From assembly GCA_019310385.1 (NCBI GenBank), contig JAFDEK010000010.1, positions 1-53,522 of the forward strand: a stretch of DNA of 53,522 nucleotides, given 5' to 3'. This DNA comes from Deltaproteobacteria bacterium. GTDB taxonomy: Bacteria > Myxococcota_A > UBA9160 > UBA4427. The notes under the pieces are model-generated. The model was not told the DNA's origin. It saw only the letters and a list, made by a program, of their open reading frames with translations, and did not search any database. Of the stretch, positions 43,230 through 51,870 are shown piece by piece (the stretch's first letter is position 1; every line of letters starts with the position of its first letter). The translations under genes were made by a program, and so were the position numbers.

Positions 43230-44777
43230 TTACTCCTCTGGCGGATCGTTGCCGCCGGGCGGGCGATCCCGCCCTGCGCTCTTCCAGATCACGTGCTCTC
43301 CATGACGCCCCACTTCCACGAGTGGTCCGAGGTAGCGACCCACCATGGCGTAGTCGTCGCGGTGGGCGATCCCCTGATAGGGCGGGCGCAGGCGCTGACG
43401 TGCCTTCGCGGGTCCGAGCTGCCGGAGGCCGACGCGGTTGAACACCGCGACCCGACGGTCGAGATCGGCGTAGTAGAGGAAGGCCGGAGGCGGGTAGTCC
43501 AGACGCCGTGCCTCGGAGTAGAAGAAGATCGGCGTCTCGTCCTCCGCGAGCGCTTCGCGAAAGAGCCGGGCGGTCGCCATGCGGTCGGCGTCGTTCGCGT
43601 CGGAGGGGCGGGTCACCTGGGCGAGGGCGGGCAGGTTCGTCGCGAAGAGCACCGCCGCGACCCCGCCGGCAAGGGGCCGTCGCCAGGGCACCAGCTCCGC
43701 GAGCACGACGCCGCCCACGACGGCGAGGAAGGGGGTCAGGACGACGATGTAGCGCGGGTACACCTCGCCGCCGGCGACCGCCAGAGCGGCGATGACGACC
43801 CCCACGTAGAGCGCCACGAGGAAGAGCTTGCCGTTGCGGCGAAAGCGCGGGGTGAGGAGCGCGACCCCCAGCAACGCGAGGCAAGTGAGCCAGACCATTG
43901 GAGAGTCGAATCGCAGCCACTCGAGCCAACGCAGGGGCTCGGGGCCGACGCCCCCGGCGCCCGCGGGAGGGTGGGGGTGGAAGCGATAGATCATCTGCCA
44001 GAGGTATTGGACTTTCAGGTACTTCGGGCCGAATCGGAGAACTTGCACGAGGGGCCAGAAGGCACAGAGCCCCAGCGCGATCGCGCCGCCGATGCGGAAG
44101 TCGCGGCTGCGGCGCAGGGCCGCCCAGGAGTAGGCGCGCTCGCCGGGCAGCCAGCACAGCGCCGTCACGCCGAGGGCGCTGGCCGCCAGGGCGACGGGCG
44201 CCTTTTGCAGGAAGCCCAGGCCGACCAGGGTGCCCGCGGCGATCCACCAGCGCGAATCGCGCTCCGCCAGGAAGAGCGCGCATAGCGAGAGCACGAGAAA
44301 GCACGCCATGCCGGTCTCGAGCAGACCCATGCGCGCCTGGCCCGCCAGGACCCGGGAGCTGGCGAGGAGCAGGACCGCGCTCGGCATGGCCCAGGGGCTG
44401 TATGGCGCGATCAGTCGGGCGAGGAGGAGCGTGCCCAGGAGCGTGCCGAGCGCGAAGACGAAGGGCCACAGCCGCAGGGCCAGCATGTCGTCCATGCCGG
44501 CCTTCATGGAGAGCGCGGTCAGCATGTACTGCAGCGGCGGCTTGCGGAAGTCGGGCTGGGTGTTGCGATGCACGGCCAGCCAGTCACCGGTGTCGAGGAA
44601 GCCGATGGAGCGGATCAGCGTGTAGTAGGCGTCGTAGTGCCGGGGGCTTCCCGCGCCGAGATCCTGGGAGAAGTAGAGCCCGTAGACCGCGACGGTGAGC
44701 AGGCCCACCGCGAGAGGGAGGGCCAGGGCCCCTGCTCGGGGGCCCGGCTCTCCCTCATGCCACCCGCTCTGCTGCAC
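43230..44777 (-). CDS. GT39-type membrane glycosyltransferase
   Basis: A 515-residue integral membrane protein with about ten helices. The first periplasmic loop has the acidic HYDAYYTLIRSIGFLDTGDWL region and RKPPLQYMLTALSMK, characteristic of the ArnT/PMT superfamily, which transfers sugars from polyprenyl phosphate donors to lipids or proteins. The C-terminal soluble domain has LPALAQVTRPSDANDADRMATARLF. The donor and acceptor are unknown. It lies between the SDR gene and the collagen-like gene, all on the same strand with small gaps. Confidence 0.88.
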   Translation of the reverse strand: MQQSGWHEGEPGPRAGALALPLAVGLLTVAVYGLYFSQDLGAGSPRHYDAYYTLIRSIGFLDTGDWLAVHRNTQPDFRKPPLQYMLTALSMKAGMDDMLALRLWPFVFALGTLLGTLLLARLIAPYSPWAMPSAVLLLASSRVLAGQARMGLLETGMACFLVLSLCALFLAERDSRWWIAAGTLVGLGFLQKAPVALAASALGVTALCWLPGERAYSWAALRRSRDFRIGGAIALGLCAFWPLVQVLRFGPKYLKVQYLWQMIYRFHPHPPAGAGGVGPEPLRWLEWLRFDSPMVWLTCLALLGVALLTPRFRRNGKLFLVALYVGVVIAALAVAGGEVYPRYIVVLTPFLAVVGGVVLAELVPWRRPLAGGVAAVLFATNLPALAQVTRPSDANDADRMATARLFREALAEDETPIFFYSEARRLDYPPPAFLYYADLDRRVAVFNRVGLRQLGPAKARQRLRPPYQGIAHRDDYAMVGRYLGPLVEVGRHGEHVIWKSAGRDRPPGGNDPPEE

Positions 44778-44786
44778 GCGGGTCGG

Positions 44787-45524
44787 CTAGCGCGGGCGGG
44801 GTCGGCCCGCGCCGCCGGGTCCACCCGGACCGCCCGGTCCACCCGGTCCGCCAGGACCACCCGGACCGCCGGGTCCACCCGGGCCTCCGGGGCCGCCGGG
44901 CCCACCGGGGCGGGGATTGCGCCTGCGGTGATGGTGAGCCCGGGCCCGGTGGCGATGATGGCGCCAGCGGCGGTGCCGGCGGATGATCCGGATCGGGGCG
45001 GTGATGATCAGCGCGGTCAGCAGCGGGTGCGGTCGCGTCTGGTACTGCACCACGACTTCGGTATCGCGCTTTCCCCATCCGCCGCGGACGTAGACCCAGT
45101 TGGGTTCCTTGTAGGTCCAGTAGCCGGGGATGTAGTCGTAGTCGGGGCTCGGCGGGCTCGACCAGTAGCCCGGGACCCACTTGTATTCCTTGTTCGTGTA
45201 CCACCAGTAGCCCGACGCCCAGACCGCGTCTTCCGAGGGCGGGTCTCCCATGTCGTCCGCCATGGGCTGGCTCGGCGGCGCCTCCTGGGAGGTCTGCTCG
45301 GGCTCATCCGCCGGGACCTGCGCTTTTACGGGCTGCGGATCGCCTTCCTGCCACTCGGTCGGCTCGTCGAGATTGTCGGGCTCGGGGGGCACGTCCTCGG
45401 CCGAGCTCACCCCGACCAGGGCTCCCGAGCCGCCCAGGACCGCCGCGTAGGCGGCCGTCTTCAAGACGGCGCGGCGACTCAAGCGGCCCGATTCGACCTT
45501 GCCCTCACTCTCTTGCTTCTTCAT
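44787..45524 (-). CDS. Tat-exported GYW-repeat protein with collagen-like Gly-Gly-Pro tail
   Basis: About 245 residues in three parts. The N-terminus has a twin-arginine signal (LSRRAVLKTAAYAAVLGG). The middle carries repeated aromatic motifs: ASGYWWY, VPGYWSS, IPGYWTY, WVYVRGGW, the YXXGYW pattern known from WxxGxW envelope proteins. A basic His/Arg stretch follows, and then a tail of about ten PGG triplets encoded by near-identical nine-base units at roughly 44815-44915. The protein is presumably periplasmic or surface-attached; no catalytic motif is seen. The ATG at 45524 is nine bases from GAGGAG, better than the earlier in-frame ATG at 45533. Confidence 0.78.
   Translation of the reverse strand: MKKQESEGKVESGRLSRRAVLKTAAYAAVLGGSGALVGVSSAEDVPPEPDNLDEPTEWQEGDPQPVKAQVPADEPEQTSQEAPPSQPMADDMGDPPSEDAVWASGYWWYTNKEYKWVPGYWSSPPSPDYDYIPGYWTYKEPNWVYVRGGWGKRDTEVVVQYQTRPHPLLTALIITAPIRIIRRHRRWRHHRHRARAHHHRRRNPRPGGPGGPGGPGGPGGPGGPGGPGGPGGPGGPGGAGRPRPR
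44815..44915 (-). repeat. In-frame 9-bp coding repeats for (Pro-Gly-Gly)n
   Basis: The plus strand reads repeated CCACCCGGACCGCCCGGT-like units in register with the reading frame. The number of units could vary between strains by slippage. Confidence 0.7.
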
Positions 45525-45740
45525 GGCTGCCATTCTCCTCTTGGAGGCGCTCAGCGTATCGAGCTACGACTCAGTGTCGTGGGGACCTCGCTCCCGCGGC
45601 CCGGGGCGATGCCCGCTTCGAGCCCGATCGCCGGGCGCGTGGGGCAGAGCTCCGATCCGCGGAGACTCATGGGTCCCGGCCCAATTGTATACTCTCCTTT
45701 GCCGCGCTCTGCGAGGAGAGCCGGCGAGCTTGATCCGGCC

Positions 45741-46835
45741 TCAGCGCCGGCGGGCGCGAGCCCGGACCTCGCGGGCCAGCGTCGCGGCGATCAAGCGATG
45801 CCCGGCTCCGTTCGGGTGGACCCGGTCGATCGGGCCCAGCACCAGGTTCTCCATGCCCGCCTTCATGAAGGGCTCGGTGAAGTCGATCACCTCGAAGCCC
45901 GCGCGGCGAGCCTCATGCTGTACGATGCGGTGCGCCGCCGTATGAGGGTAGCTCGAAGCATCCCCCTCGAGCCGCGGAATGATCGTGACCAGCACCGAGA
46001 ACCCCTCTCTCTCCGAGAGATCCGCGAGCCAGCCAAGAGCGAAGCGGAGCCTCCCGACGCGGGCGCTGCTGCGATACCAGGGCGACGGAAACTGGCCGGA
46101 AACGCCGTCCATGAGCGCGAGGAGGGCCTCCTCATCGTCGTCGACGCGATCGATCTGCTCGGCGTATTCCCGGCGAAAGACGTCGAGGTCGTTCTTGTGG
46201 TCGACCCAGTCGCGCAAGCGGAATCGGTCGATCCGGTCCATGACGAACTGAAGCGATCGGAGTCGGAAGAGGGGATTGCCCCGCCGGAGCTCCAGCTGCT
46301 CCAAGAGTGCAAGATTGGTGCTGATGACTCCGATGTCGTTCAGGCAGTAGGTCACGATGACCAGATCGGGCTGATATTCGAGCCCGCGCGCCGACACCAC
46401 GGCCACCTCCTGCAGCGTGTCATAGCCGCCCACGGCGAAATTGAGGACCTGGAAGTCGCCTGGGTCGGCATCGAGGAGCTGCTGGAGCTGGTAGGAGAAC
46501 GTCTTCCTCACGCCGAGGAAGTTGCCGAAGGCGATGGAGTCGCCCAGGACCAGCACGCGATAGTCGGGACGCGGGGTTGGCGGGACGTCGGGCCCCCGAA
46601 AGCCATGGTCGTTGATCGCGACGCGGGTGCCCCAGGCGCTCCCCGAGGCGCCCGGGACGAGCTCGTAGCGAACCAGGGGGTGCGGAGAGGGGCGGAGCAT
46701 CCGCTCCCGCCCTTCGGAGAGCCGGAGCAGCGGGTCGAAGCCGGCCAGGCGCAGCGCGATCTCGAAGACCAGCACGCAAGCAGCAAAGGACGCCACGACG
46801 AGGGCAGCGATGGAGAGCAGCTTCGTTATTCGCAA
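45741..46835 (-). CDS. SGNH/GDSL-type hydrolase, membrane anchored
   Basis: A 364-residue protein. An N-terminal hydrophobic segment (LLSIAALVVASFAACVLVF) anchors or exports it. The SGNH blocks are GDSIAFGN (nucleophile Ser), NFAVGGYDT (Gly), YCLNDIG (Asn) and DRVHPNGAGH (Asp-x-x-His). The family covers esterases and O-acetyl-transferring or removing enzymes for cell-wall and extracellular polysaccharide; the large insert and N-terminal anchor resemble AlgX/DltD-like acetyl-handling proteins, but this is not certain. The TTG start is used because the signal begins there. It lies upstream of the collagen-like gene and is divergent from the hydantoinase genes. Confidence 0.85.
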   Translation of the reverse strand: MRITKLLSIAALVVASFAACVLVFEIALRLAGFDPLLRLSEGRERMLRPSPHPLVRYELVPGASGSAWGTRVAINDHGFRGPDVPPTPRPDYRVLVLGDSIAFGNFLGVRKTFSYQLQQLLDADPGDFQVLNFAVGGYDTLQEVAVVSARGLEYQPDLVIVTYCLNDIGVISTNLALLEQLELRRGNPLFRLRSLQFVMDRIDRFRLRDWVDHKNDLDVFRREYAEQIDRVDDDEEALLALMDGVSGQFPSPWYRSSARVGRLRFALGWLADLSEREGFSVLVTIIPRLEGDASSYPHTAAHRIVQHEARRAGFEVIDFTEPFMKAGMENLVLGPIDRVHPNGAGHRLIAATLAREVRARARRR

Positions 46836-46922
46836 GTCGTTACCGGGAAATAGATCGAGAGGACGAAGGCGGACTCTACCACGGCCCGCGACCTCGCCCA
46901 GAAGGTCGGGGCGGCGCGGCGG

Positions 46923-46968
46923 TTGACACCCGAACTCGGGGCTGGATAGGATCTGACGGAGTGTCAAA
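46923..46968 (+). promoter_or_regulatory. Promoter and palindromic operator of the hydantoinase genes
   Basis: TTGACA (46923-46928), an 18-base spacer and TAGGAT (46947-46952) form a sigma-70-like promoter. TCTGACG-GAG-TGTCAAA (46952-46968) overlaps the last base of the -10. It has the same order as the Rieske gene promoter: TA(T/G)GATCTGACG-N3-(C/T)GTCA. Confidence 0.6.
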
Positions 46969-47000
46969 TCAGAGAGGGGCCGCCCAGGGGAGGGTGCAGC

Positions 47001-48848
47001 ATGTCCTTTGAAATCAACCGCAGACTCGCCGCGAAGCGATCGCCCCTCGACACTGCGGCCGAGATCGACTCGGTCACGGCCGACATCATCCGGGGCGCCT
47101 TCGAGACCATCTGTTTCGAGTCGGCGGTGCACCTCGGCCGGGCGGCCTCCTCGGCCATCATCAACCAGTCGAACGAACGCAACGCGAGCATCATCGACGC
47201 CCACGGTCGCCTGGCCGGAGTCTCGGTGGGCATCCCCCAGCTGCTCTTCATCTCGCCGCTCGCCGTGCGCTGGGGTCTCGAGCACGTGGAGGAGGACGAC
47301 TGGGGGCCGGGCGACGTTTTCATGGGCAACGATCCGGACCACGGCGGCGGCCATCTCCCGGACTACAACGTCTACACGCCGGTCTTCGACGAGCAGGGCG
47401 AGCTGGTCGTCATCCAGGCCCTCCAGGCCCACCAAGGAGACACCGGGGGCAAGGATCCCGGCGGCTTTTCGGTGGACGCCGTGGATACCTTTGCCGAGGG
47501 CATGGCCTTCCCCTGCGTGAAGCTCGTGCACCGGGGCAGGCAGCGCCGGGACATTCTCGAGGTTCTCATCCGCAACAACCGCCTGCCCTCCTTCTCCGGT
47601 GACATCCAGGCCATGATCAGCGGCTCTCAGCTGGGCGCGCGCCTGCTGGGGGAGCTACTCGAGAAGTGGGGCGCCGACGTGGTGCGGGCGGCGGTGAACT
47701 TCAACATCGACCAGACCGAGCGCCGCTTCCGCGAGGAGGTGGCCCGGTGGCCCGACGGCAGCTACGAGGCCGACGTCTACATCGACCACGACACGGTGGG
47801 GAACGAGGATGTCCACGTCCACGTCGCCTGCATCGTCGACGGCGACCAGCTCACCGTGGACATGAGCGGCAGCGACGCGCGACCCGAGCTCATGAATGTC
47901 TGGAATACCTTCTCCAACAGCCGCGGCTACGCGATGGCGCAGCTGGCCTCCATGGTCGATCCCAGCATCGTGAAGAACGAGGGCCTCTTCAACGCGGTGG
48001 AGATGGTCATCCCGGAAGGCTCGATCCTGCAGCCGCCGCCTCGCAAGCCCGCGGCCCTCGGCGCCTTCCACCCGGCCGTCGAGGTCGGCGAGGCCATCTG
48101 CATCGCACTCTCGCAGATCCTGCCCGAACGCTCCTCGCCCCAGGTCTACAAGCTCGGCATGCCCAACTCGGTGATCGGCTTCGACGAGCAGGGGCAGATG
48201 TGGCTCGACCAGGGTGTCGACGTGCGGGCCTCGGACGCCTCGGCGACCCAGGGTGTCGACGGCTGGGGATCCATGTGCAGCGGTCTGGGCAACCTCATCC
48301 TCGCCCAGGCGGAGGACGCCGAGAGCCGCTTCCCGGTAATCAACTTGAGCCGCGAGATGACGACCGACACGGGCGGCGCCGGCCGCTGGCGCGGGCAGCC
48401 CGGGACTCTCAACGTGAAGAAGATCCTCGAACCCACCATGGCGGTGGCGTGGATGGTCTCCATGAAACACCCCTTGCGCGGCCTGCGCGGGGGAGATGAC
48501 GCGGCTCCGTACAGCAACCACTTCGAGGTGGGGAGCGAGCGGGAGTACAAGATCGAGAATTCCGTGCAGGCGGATCTTCCCGCCGACGCCGTGATCGCAT
48601 ACCAGTACGGCGGCGGGGCCGGCTTCGAGAGCGCACTCCTGCGCGATCCCGAGCAGGTTTGCGAAGACGTGCTCGACGAATACGTGAGCATCGAGGCCGC
48701 GCGGGATCGCTACGGCGTGGTGCTGACCGGAAGCGTGGAAGAGTGTGACGTGGAGGTCGACCCGGCGGGAACGCTGGCGTTGCGCGAGAAGCTGGCCGCC
48801 GAGCGCGGCATTTCCCTGGTAGCGCTTGCAGAGGGGGGCGCCCGATGA
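47001..48848 (+). CDS. hyuB: Hydantoinase/oxoprolinase B-type subunit
   Basis: A 615-residue subunit of the HyuB family, which with HyuA forms ATP-dependent N-methylhydantoinase, 5-oxoprolinase or acetone/acetophenone carboxylase-like enzymes. Landmarks are the GDVFMGNDPDHGGGHLPDYNVYTPVF segment and, near residue 375-385, the RSSPQVYKLGMPNSVIG region with QYGGGAGFE later. The reaction class is ATP-driven ring opening or carboxylation; the substrate is not predictable. GGGGAGGG precedes the ATG. The stop overlaps the next gene by four bases (ATGA). A palindromic operator is upstream. Confidence 0.93.
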   Translation: MSFEINRRLAAKRSPLDTAAEIDSVTADIIRGAFETICFESAVHLGRAASSAIINQSNERNASIIDAHGRLAGVSVGIPQLLFISPLAVRWGLEHVEEDDWGPGDVFMGNDPDHGGGHLPDYNVYTPVFDEQGELVVIQALQAHQGDTGGKDPGGFSVDAVDTFAEGMAFPCVKLVHRGRQRRDILEVLIRNNRLPSFSGDIQAMISGSQLGARLLGELLEKWGADVVRAAVNFNIDQTERRFREEVARWPDGSYEADVYIDHDTVGNEDVHVHVACIVDGDQLTVDMSGSDARPELMNVWNTFSNSRGYAMAQLASMVDPSIVKNEGLFNAVEMVIPEGSILQPPPRKPAALGAFHPAVEVGEAICIALSQILPERSSPQVYKLGMPNSVIGFDEQGQMWLDQGVDVRASDASATQGVDGWGSMCSGLGNLILAQAEDAESRFPVINLSREMTTDTGGAGRWRGQPGTLNVKKILEPTMAVAWMVSMKHPLRGLRGGDDAAPYSNHFEVGSEREYKIENSVQADLPADAVIAYQYGGGAGFESALLRDPEQVCEDVLDEYVSIEAARDRYGVVLTGSVEECDVEVDPAGTLALREKLAAERGISLVALAEGGAR

Positions 48849-50935
48849 CCTACCGGGTGGGGATCGACATCGGCGGCACCTTCACCGACTTCGCCCTGCT
48901 CAAGGACGACGCGGTGTTGCTGGAGAAGTCCCTGAGCACACCCGCCGACCGGTCTCTGGCGGTGATGGAGGGGCTCGAGAAGCTCGCCCGCCGCGAGGGC
49001 CTCGAGCTGGGTGACTTCCTCGCGCGGGTGGAGGCCGTCATTCACGGCACCACCATCGCGGACAACACCCTCATCGAGATGAACGGAGCCGTGACCGGCC
49101 TTCTCACCACCGAGGGTTTCCGGGACGAGATCGAGCTGCGCCGCGGCTTCAAGGAGGACATCTGGGACGTCCGCCTCGAGCCGCCGCCCGCCATCGCGCC
49201 CCGGCGCCGCCGGCTCACGGTACCCGAGCGGGTGCTCCATGACGGCCGCGTCTACCGGGAGCTCGACGAGGAGGCCGCCCGCAAGGCGATCCGCCGACTC
49301 GCGAAGCAGGGTGTCGAGTCGGTGGCGATCTCCCTCGTCTTCTCCTTCGTGAACCCCGTCCACGAAGAGCGGCTGGCCGAGCTCGTCGCCGAGGAGATGC
49401 CCGGCGCCGAGATCTCCGTCTCCTACCAGGTGCTGCCCCGGGCGCCGGAGTTCGAGCGCACCAGCACCACCGTGGTGAACGCCTACGTGGCGCCCCGCGT
49501 GACGAGCTACCTCGAGCGTCTTACCCGGCGGCTGGCAGACGCGGGCTACCGCCGCGAGCTCCTCGTCATGCAGTCGAGCGGTGGCGTCATGACTCGGGAC
49601 TACCTGCGCGGCAGCCCCATCCGCATCCTGGCCTCGGGTCCCGCCGGCGGTGTGGTGGGCGGCGCCCAGATCGGCGTCGCGAAGAGCGCGCCGGACCTGC
49701 TCTGCGTCGACATGGGGGGCACCAGCTACGACGTCTCGGTGGTGATCGACGGCTCGGCCCCGGCGGAGCCGGGCTGGAACTGGCACCACCGCTATCTCGT
49801 CGCGGTCCCCATGGTGAACGTCGAGACCTTGGGCGCTGGCGGCGGCTCCATCTGCTACACGAAGAGCGGCGTCCTCCACGTGGGCCCCGAGAGCGCGGGC
49901 GCCGATCCGGGCCCGGTCTGCTACGGGCACGGCGGCGAGCGCCCGACGGTGACCGACGCGATCCTGGTGCTGGGCTTCCTCTCCGAGGATTCGGAGTTCG
50001 CGGGTGGCAGCTTCAGCCTGACCCGCGATGGTGTAGACGCGGCGTTCGACAAATACATCGCCGGTCCCATGGGCTGCAGCATCGAGGAGGCGGCCTTCGA
50101 CAGCTGGCGCGTGGTCAATGCAAACATGAGCCAGGCGGTGCGGCGCACGACGGCGGGCAAGGGCATCGATCCCCGGAGCCTCACCATGCTCGCCTATGGG
50201 GGCAACGGCCCCGTCTTCGCGGCCATCCAGGCCCAGGAGCTCGGCATCGACCGGGTGTGGGTCCCCAAGGCCTCGCCGACTTTCTCCGCTCTGGGCGCGC
50301 TCGCCGCCCAGCCCAGCATCGACGAGGAGCGCTCCTACATCGTGCCGGCCGCACAGGCCCAGGTGCAAAGGCTGCGCGAGCTGTGGCAGGAGCTGGACGA
50401 GCGAGCCGAGGGCTACTTCGTGGCGGGCGGCTTCGCGCGCGACGACATGACCGCCCGCTACGAGCTCAACCTGCGCTACCCGGGCCAGAACTGGTCGCTC
50501 ACTGTCGAGGTCGCGGAGGTGAAGGGAGCGCGGGACCTCTCCTTCGTCAGCGAGGCCACCCGCGACGTAATGATCGACCGCTTCCACGACGCCCACGAGG
50601 CCGAGTACGGCCACCGGCGCGAAGGCGAGGAGCCCGAGATCACCGGCGTGCGTCTTGCGACCTCGGCCGGGATTCCCAAGCCTGCTTTCGCGGCTGGCTT
50701 CACCGCCGAGCGGCGCGAGGCCGTGGCGGCGAAGACCCGGAGCGCCAATCTCGGCGCAGGATTCGAGGAGACGAAGATCTTCCGCGGCCCCGATCTCGAG
50801 CCGGGCCACGTGGTGGCCAGCCCCGCCATCATCGAGGAGACCTTTACGACCATCGTCGTGTATCCCGGTTGGCAGGCGGTGCTCGACGATGCCGGCGACT
50901 ATCTTCTCTCGAGGACGGGCGAACAAGCTGAGTGA
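48845..50935 (+). CDS. hyuA: Hydantoinase/oxoprolinase A-type subunit
   Basis: A 696-residue HyuA-family subunit with the ASKHA ATPase-like phosphate loop GIDIGGTFTDFALL at the N-terminus. Then come VIHGTTIADNTLIE, LRRGFKEDIWD, SVSYQVLPRAPEFERTSTTVVNAYV, LASGPAGGVVGGAQIG, VDMGGTSYDVSVVIDG and LTMLAYGGNGPV, all typical. It phosphorylates the substrate carbonyl for ring opening or carboxylation with HyuB. The end of the protein (TTIVVYPGWQAVLDD) is as in family members. It is coupled to hyuB by a four-base overlap. The HTH gene begins 98 bases later. Confidence 0.94.
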   Translation: MTYRVGIDIGGTFTDFALLKDDAVLLEKSLSTPADRSLAVMEGLEKLARREGLELGDFLARVEAVIHGTTIADNTLIEMNGAVTGLLTTEGFRDEIELRRGFKEDIWDVRLEPPPAIAPRRRRLTVPERVLHDGRVYRELDEEAARKAIRRLAKQGVESVAISLVFSFVNPVHEERLAELVAEEMPGAEISVSYQVLPRAPEFERTSTTVVNAYVAPRVTSYLERLTRRLADAGYRRELLVMQSSGGVMTRDYLRGSPIRILASGPAGGVVGGAQIGVAKSAPDLLCVDMGGTSYDVSVVIDGSAPAEPGWNWHHRYLVAVPMVNVETLGAGGGSICYTKSGVLHVGPESAGADPGPVCYGHGGERPTVTDAILVLGFLSEDSEFAGGSFSLTRDGVDAAFDKYIAGPMGCSIEEAAFDSWRVVNANMSQAVRRTTAGKGIDPRSLTMLAYGGNGPVFAAIQAQELGIDRVWVPKASPTFSALGALAAQPSIDEERSYIVPAAQAQVQRLRELWQELDERAEGYFVAGGFARDDMTARYELNLRYPGQNWSLTVEVAEVKGARDLSFVSEATRDVMIDRFHDAHEAEYGHRREGEEPEITGVRLATSAGIPKPAFAAGFTAERREAVAAKTRSANLGAGFEETKIFRGPDLEPGHVVASPAIIEETFTTIVVYPGWQAVLDDAGDYLLSRTGEQAE

Positions 50936-51033
50936 ATAGGGCTGGCGGCCCCGGGCTGCCCAAGCGAGTCTTTCGCGTAGCGGCGGGTGGATGCGGTGAG
51001 CCCGGCGTCTCGGCTGCAGTCGGAGGTTGGAGC

Positions 51034-51837
51034 ATGGCGGCGAAACGCAAGGTGGCCGGATCGAAGAAGAAGGCCTCCCGCAAGAGGGGCGCGGCGAGGA
51101 AGCGTGAGGCCAGGAAGGGTGCGGCGAAGAAGGACGCCCCCAAGTCGGCGAAGGGCAAGTCGAAAGGCGGCAAGAAGAGCGCCGGCGCCCGGGAGTCCGC
51201 CGGTGAGAGCCGCTCCCTCCTCAACGCGCTCGGTGACCTCACGGGCCACTTCGCGGGTGACGTGACCGGCGAGATCTCGCGCCGGGTGAGGCAGCTGCAG
51301 TTCGAGGCCGGCGTCATGTTCCCGCTGCGCGCGAGCAAGGCTCTGCTGCTGGCGCCCGAGAACCCCGCCATGGCCCAGCGGGCGGGGGCCTACCTGCGCG
51401 AGATGCGCGAGGTGGCGGGGCTCACCGTGCACGACGTCGGCGAGGCCATCGAGGTCGCCGACGAGTCCTTCCTCGAGGCCATCGAGAACGGGACCGCGGC
51501 GGTCTCCTTCGAGCTGCTCTTGCGCCTCGCCGCCATTCTGGCCCGCCACGATCCGGTGCCCGTGGTGCTCAAGTTCCTGCGCACCTACAACCCCGAGGTG
51601 TTCCGGATCCTCGAGAGCTGGGGCGTGGGTCGACTGCCGCTGCAGTTCGAGCGAGAACGCGAGTTCGTCAACATCTACCGGCGCCACGACGCCGCACGCA
51701 AGCTCTCCGACGATGGCTTCGAGCGCGTTCTCGACTTCACCCGGGCCGCCTTCGAGCTCTCCCTCCACTTCATCGCCGAAGAGGAGGACGTGGAAGACGT
51801 GGAGCTCGACGTCGGCGACGCGGACTGGGAGGGCTGA
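51034..51837 (+). CDS. HTH (XRE-like) protein with histone H1-like lysine-rich tail
   Basis: A 267-residue protein. Residues 2-50 are Lys/Ala/Arg-rich with KKAS, KKDA and KSKGGKKS repeats, like the tails of bacterial H1-type nucleoid proteins. Residues about 110-165 (AGAYLREMREVAGLTVHDVGEAIEVADESFLEAIENG) follow the pattern of an XRE-type helix-turn-helix. A helical domain and an acidic C-terminus (EEEDVEDVELDVGD) follow. The tail suggests nonspecific DNA binding. The ATG follows GGAGGTTGG. It is separated from hyuA by 98 bases. Confidence 0.75.
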   Translation: MAAKRKVAGSKKKASRKRGAARKREARKGAAKKDAPKSAKGKSKGGKKSAGARESAGESRSLLNALGDLTGHFAGDVTGEISRRVRQLQFEAGVMFPLRASKALLLAPENPAMAQRAGAYLREMREVAGLTVHDVGEAIEVADESFLEAIENGTAAVSFELLLRLAAILARHDPVPVVLKFLRTYNPEVFRILESWGVGRLPLQFEREREFVNIYRRHDAARKLSDDGFERVLDFTRAAFELSLHFIAEEEDVEDVELDVGDADWEG

Positions 51838-51870
51838 GGGGGAGGGCTGAGTGAGTGGGCTGAGAGCGCT

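Noticed and set aside
44815..44915. A possible CRISPR-like array
   Set aside because: The units are nine bases, without spacers, and encode Gly-Gly-Pro in frame.
44568..46853. A 761-codon plus-strand frame with collagen-like text
   Set aside because: Antisense to the GT39, Tat-exported and SGNH genes; the Gly/Thr-rich repeats mirror the PGG codons on the other strand.
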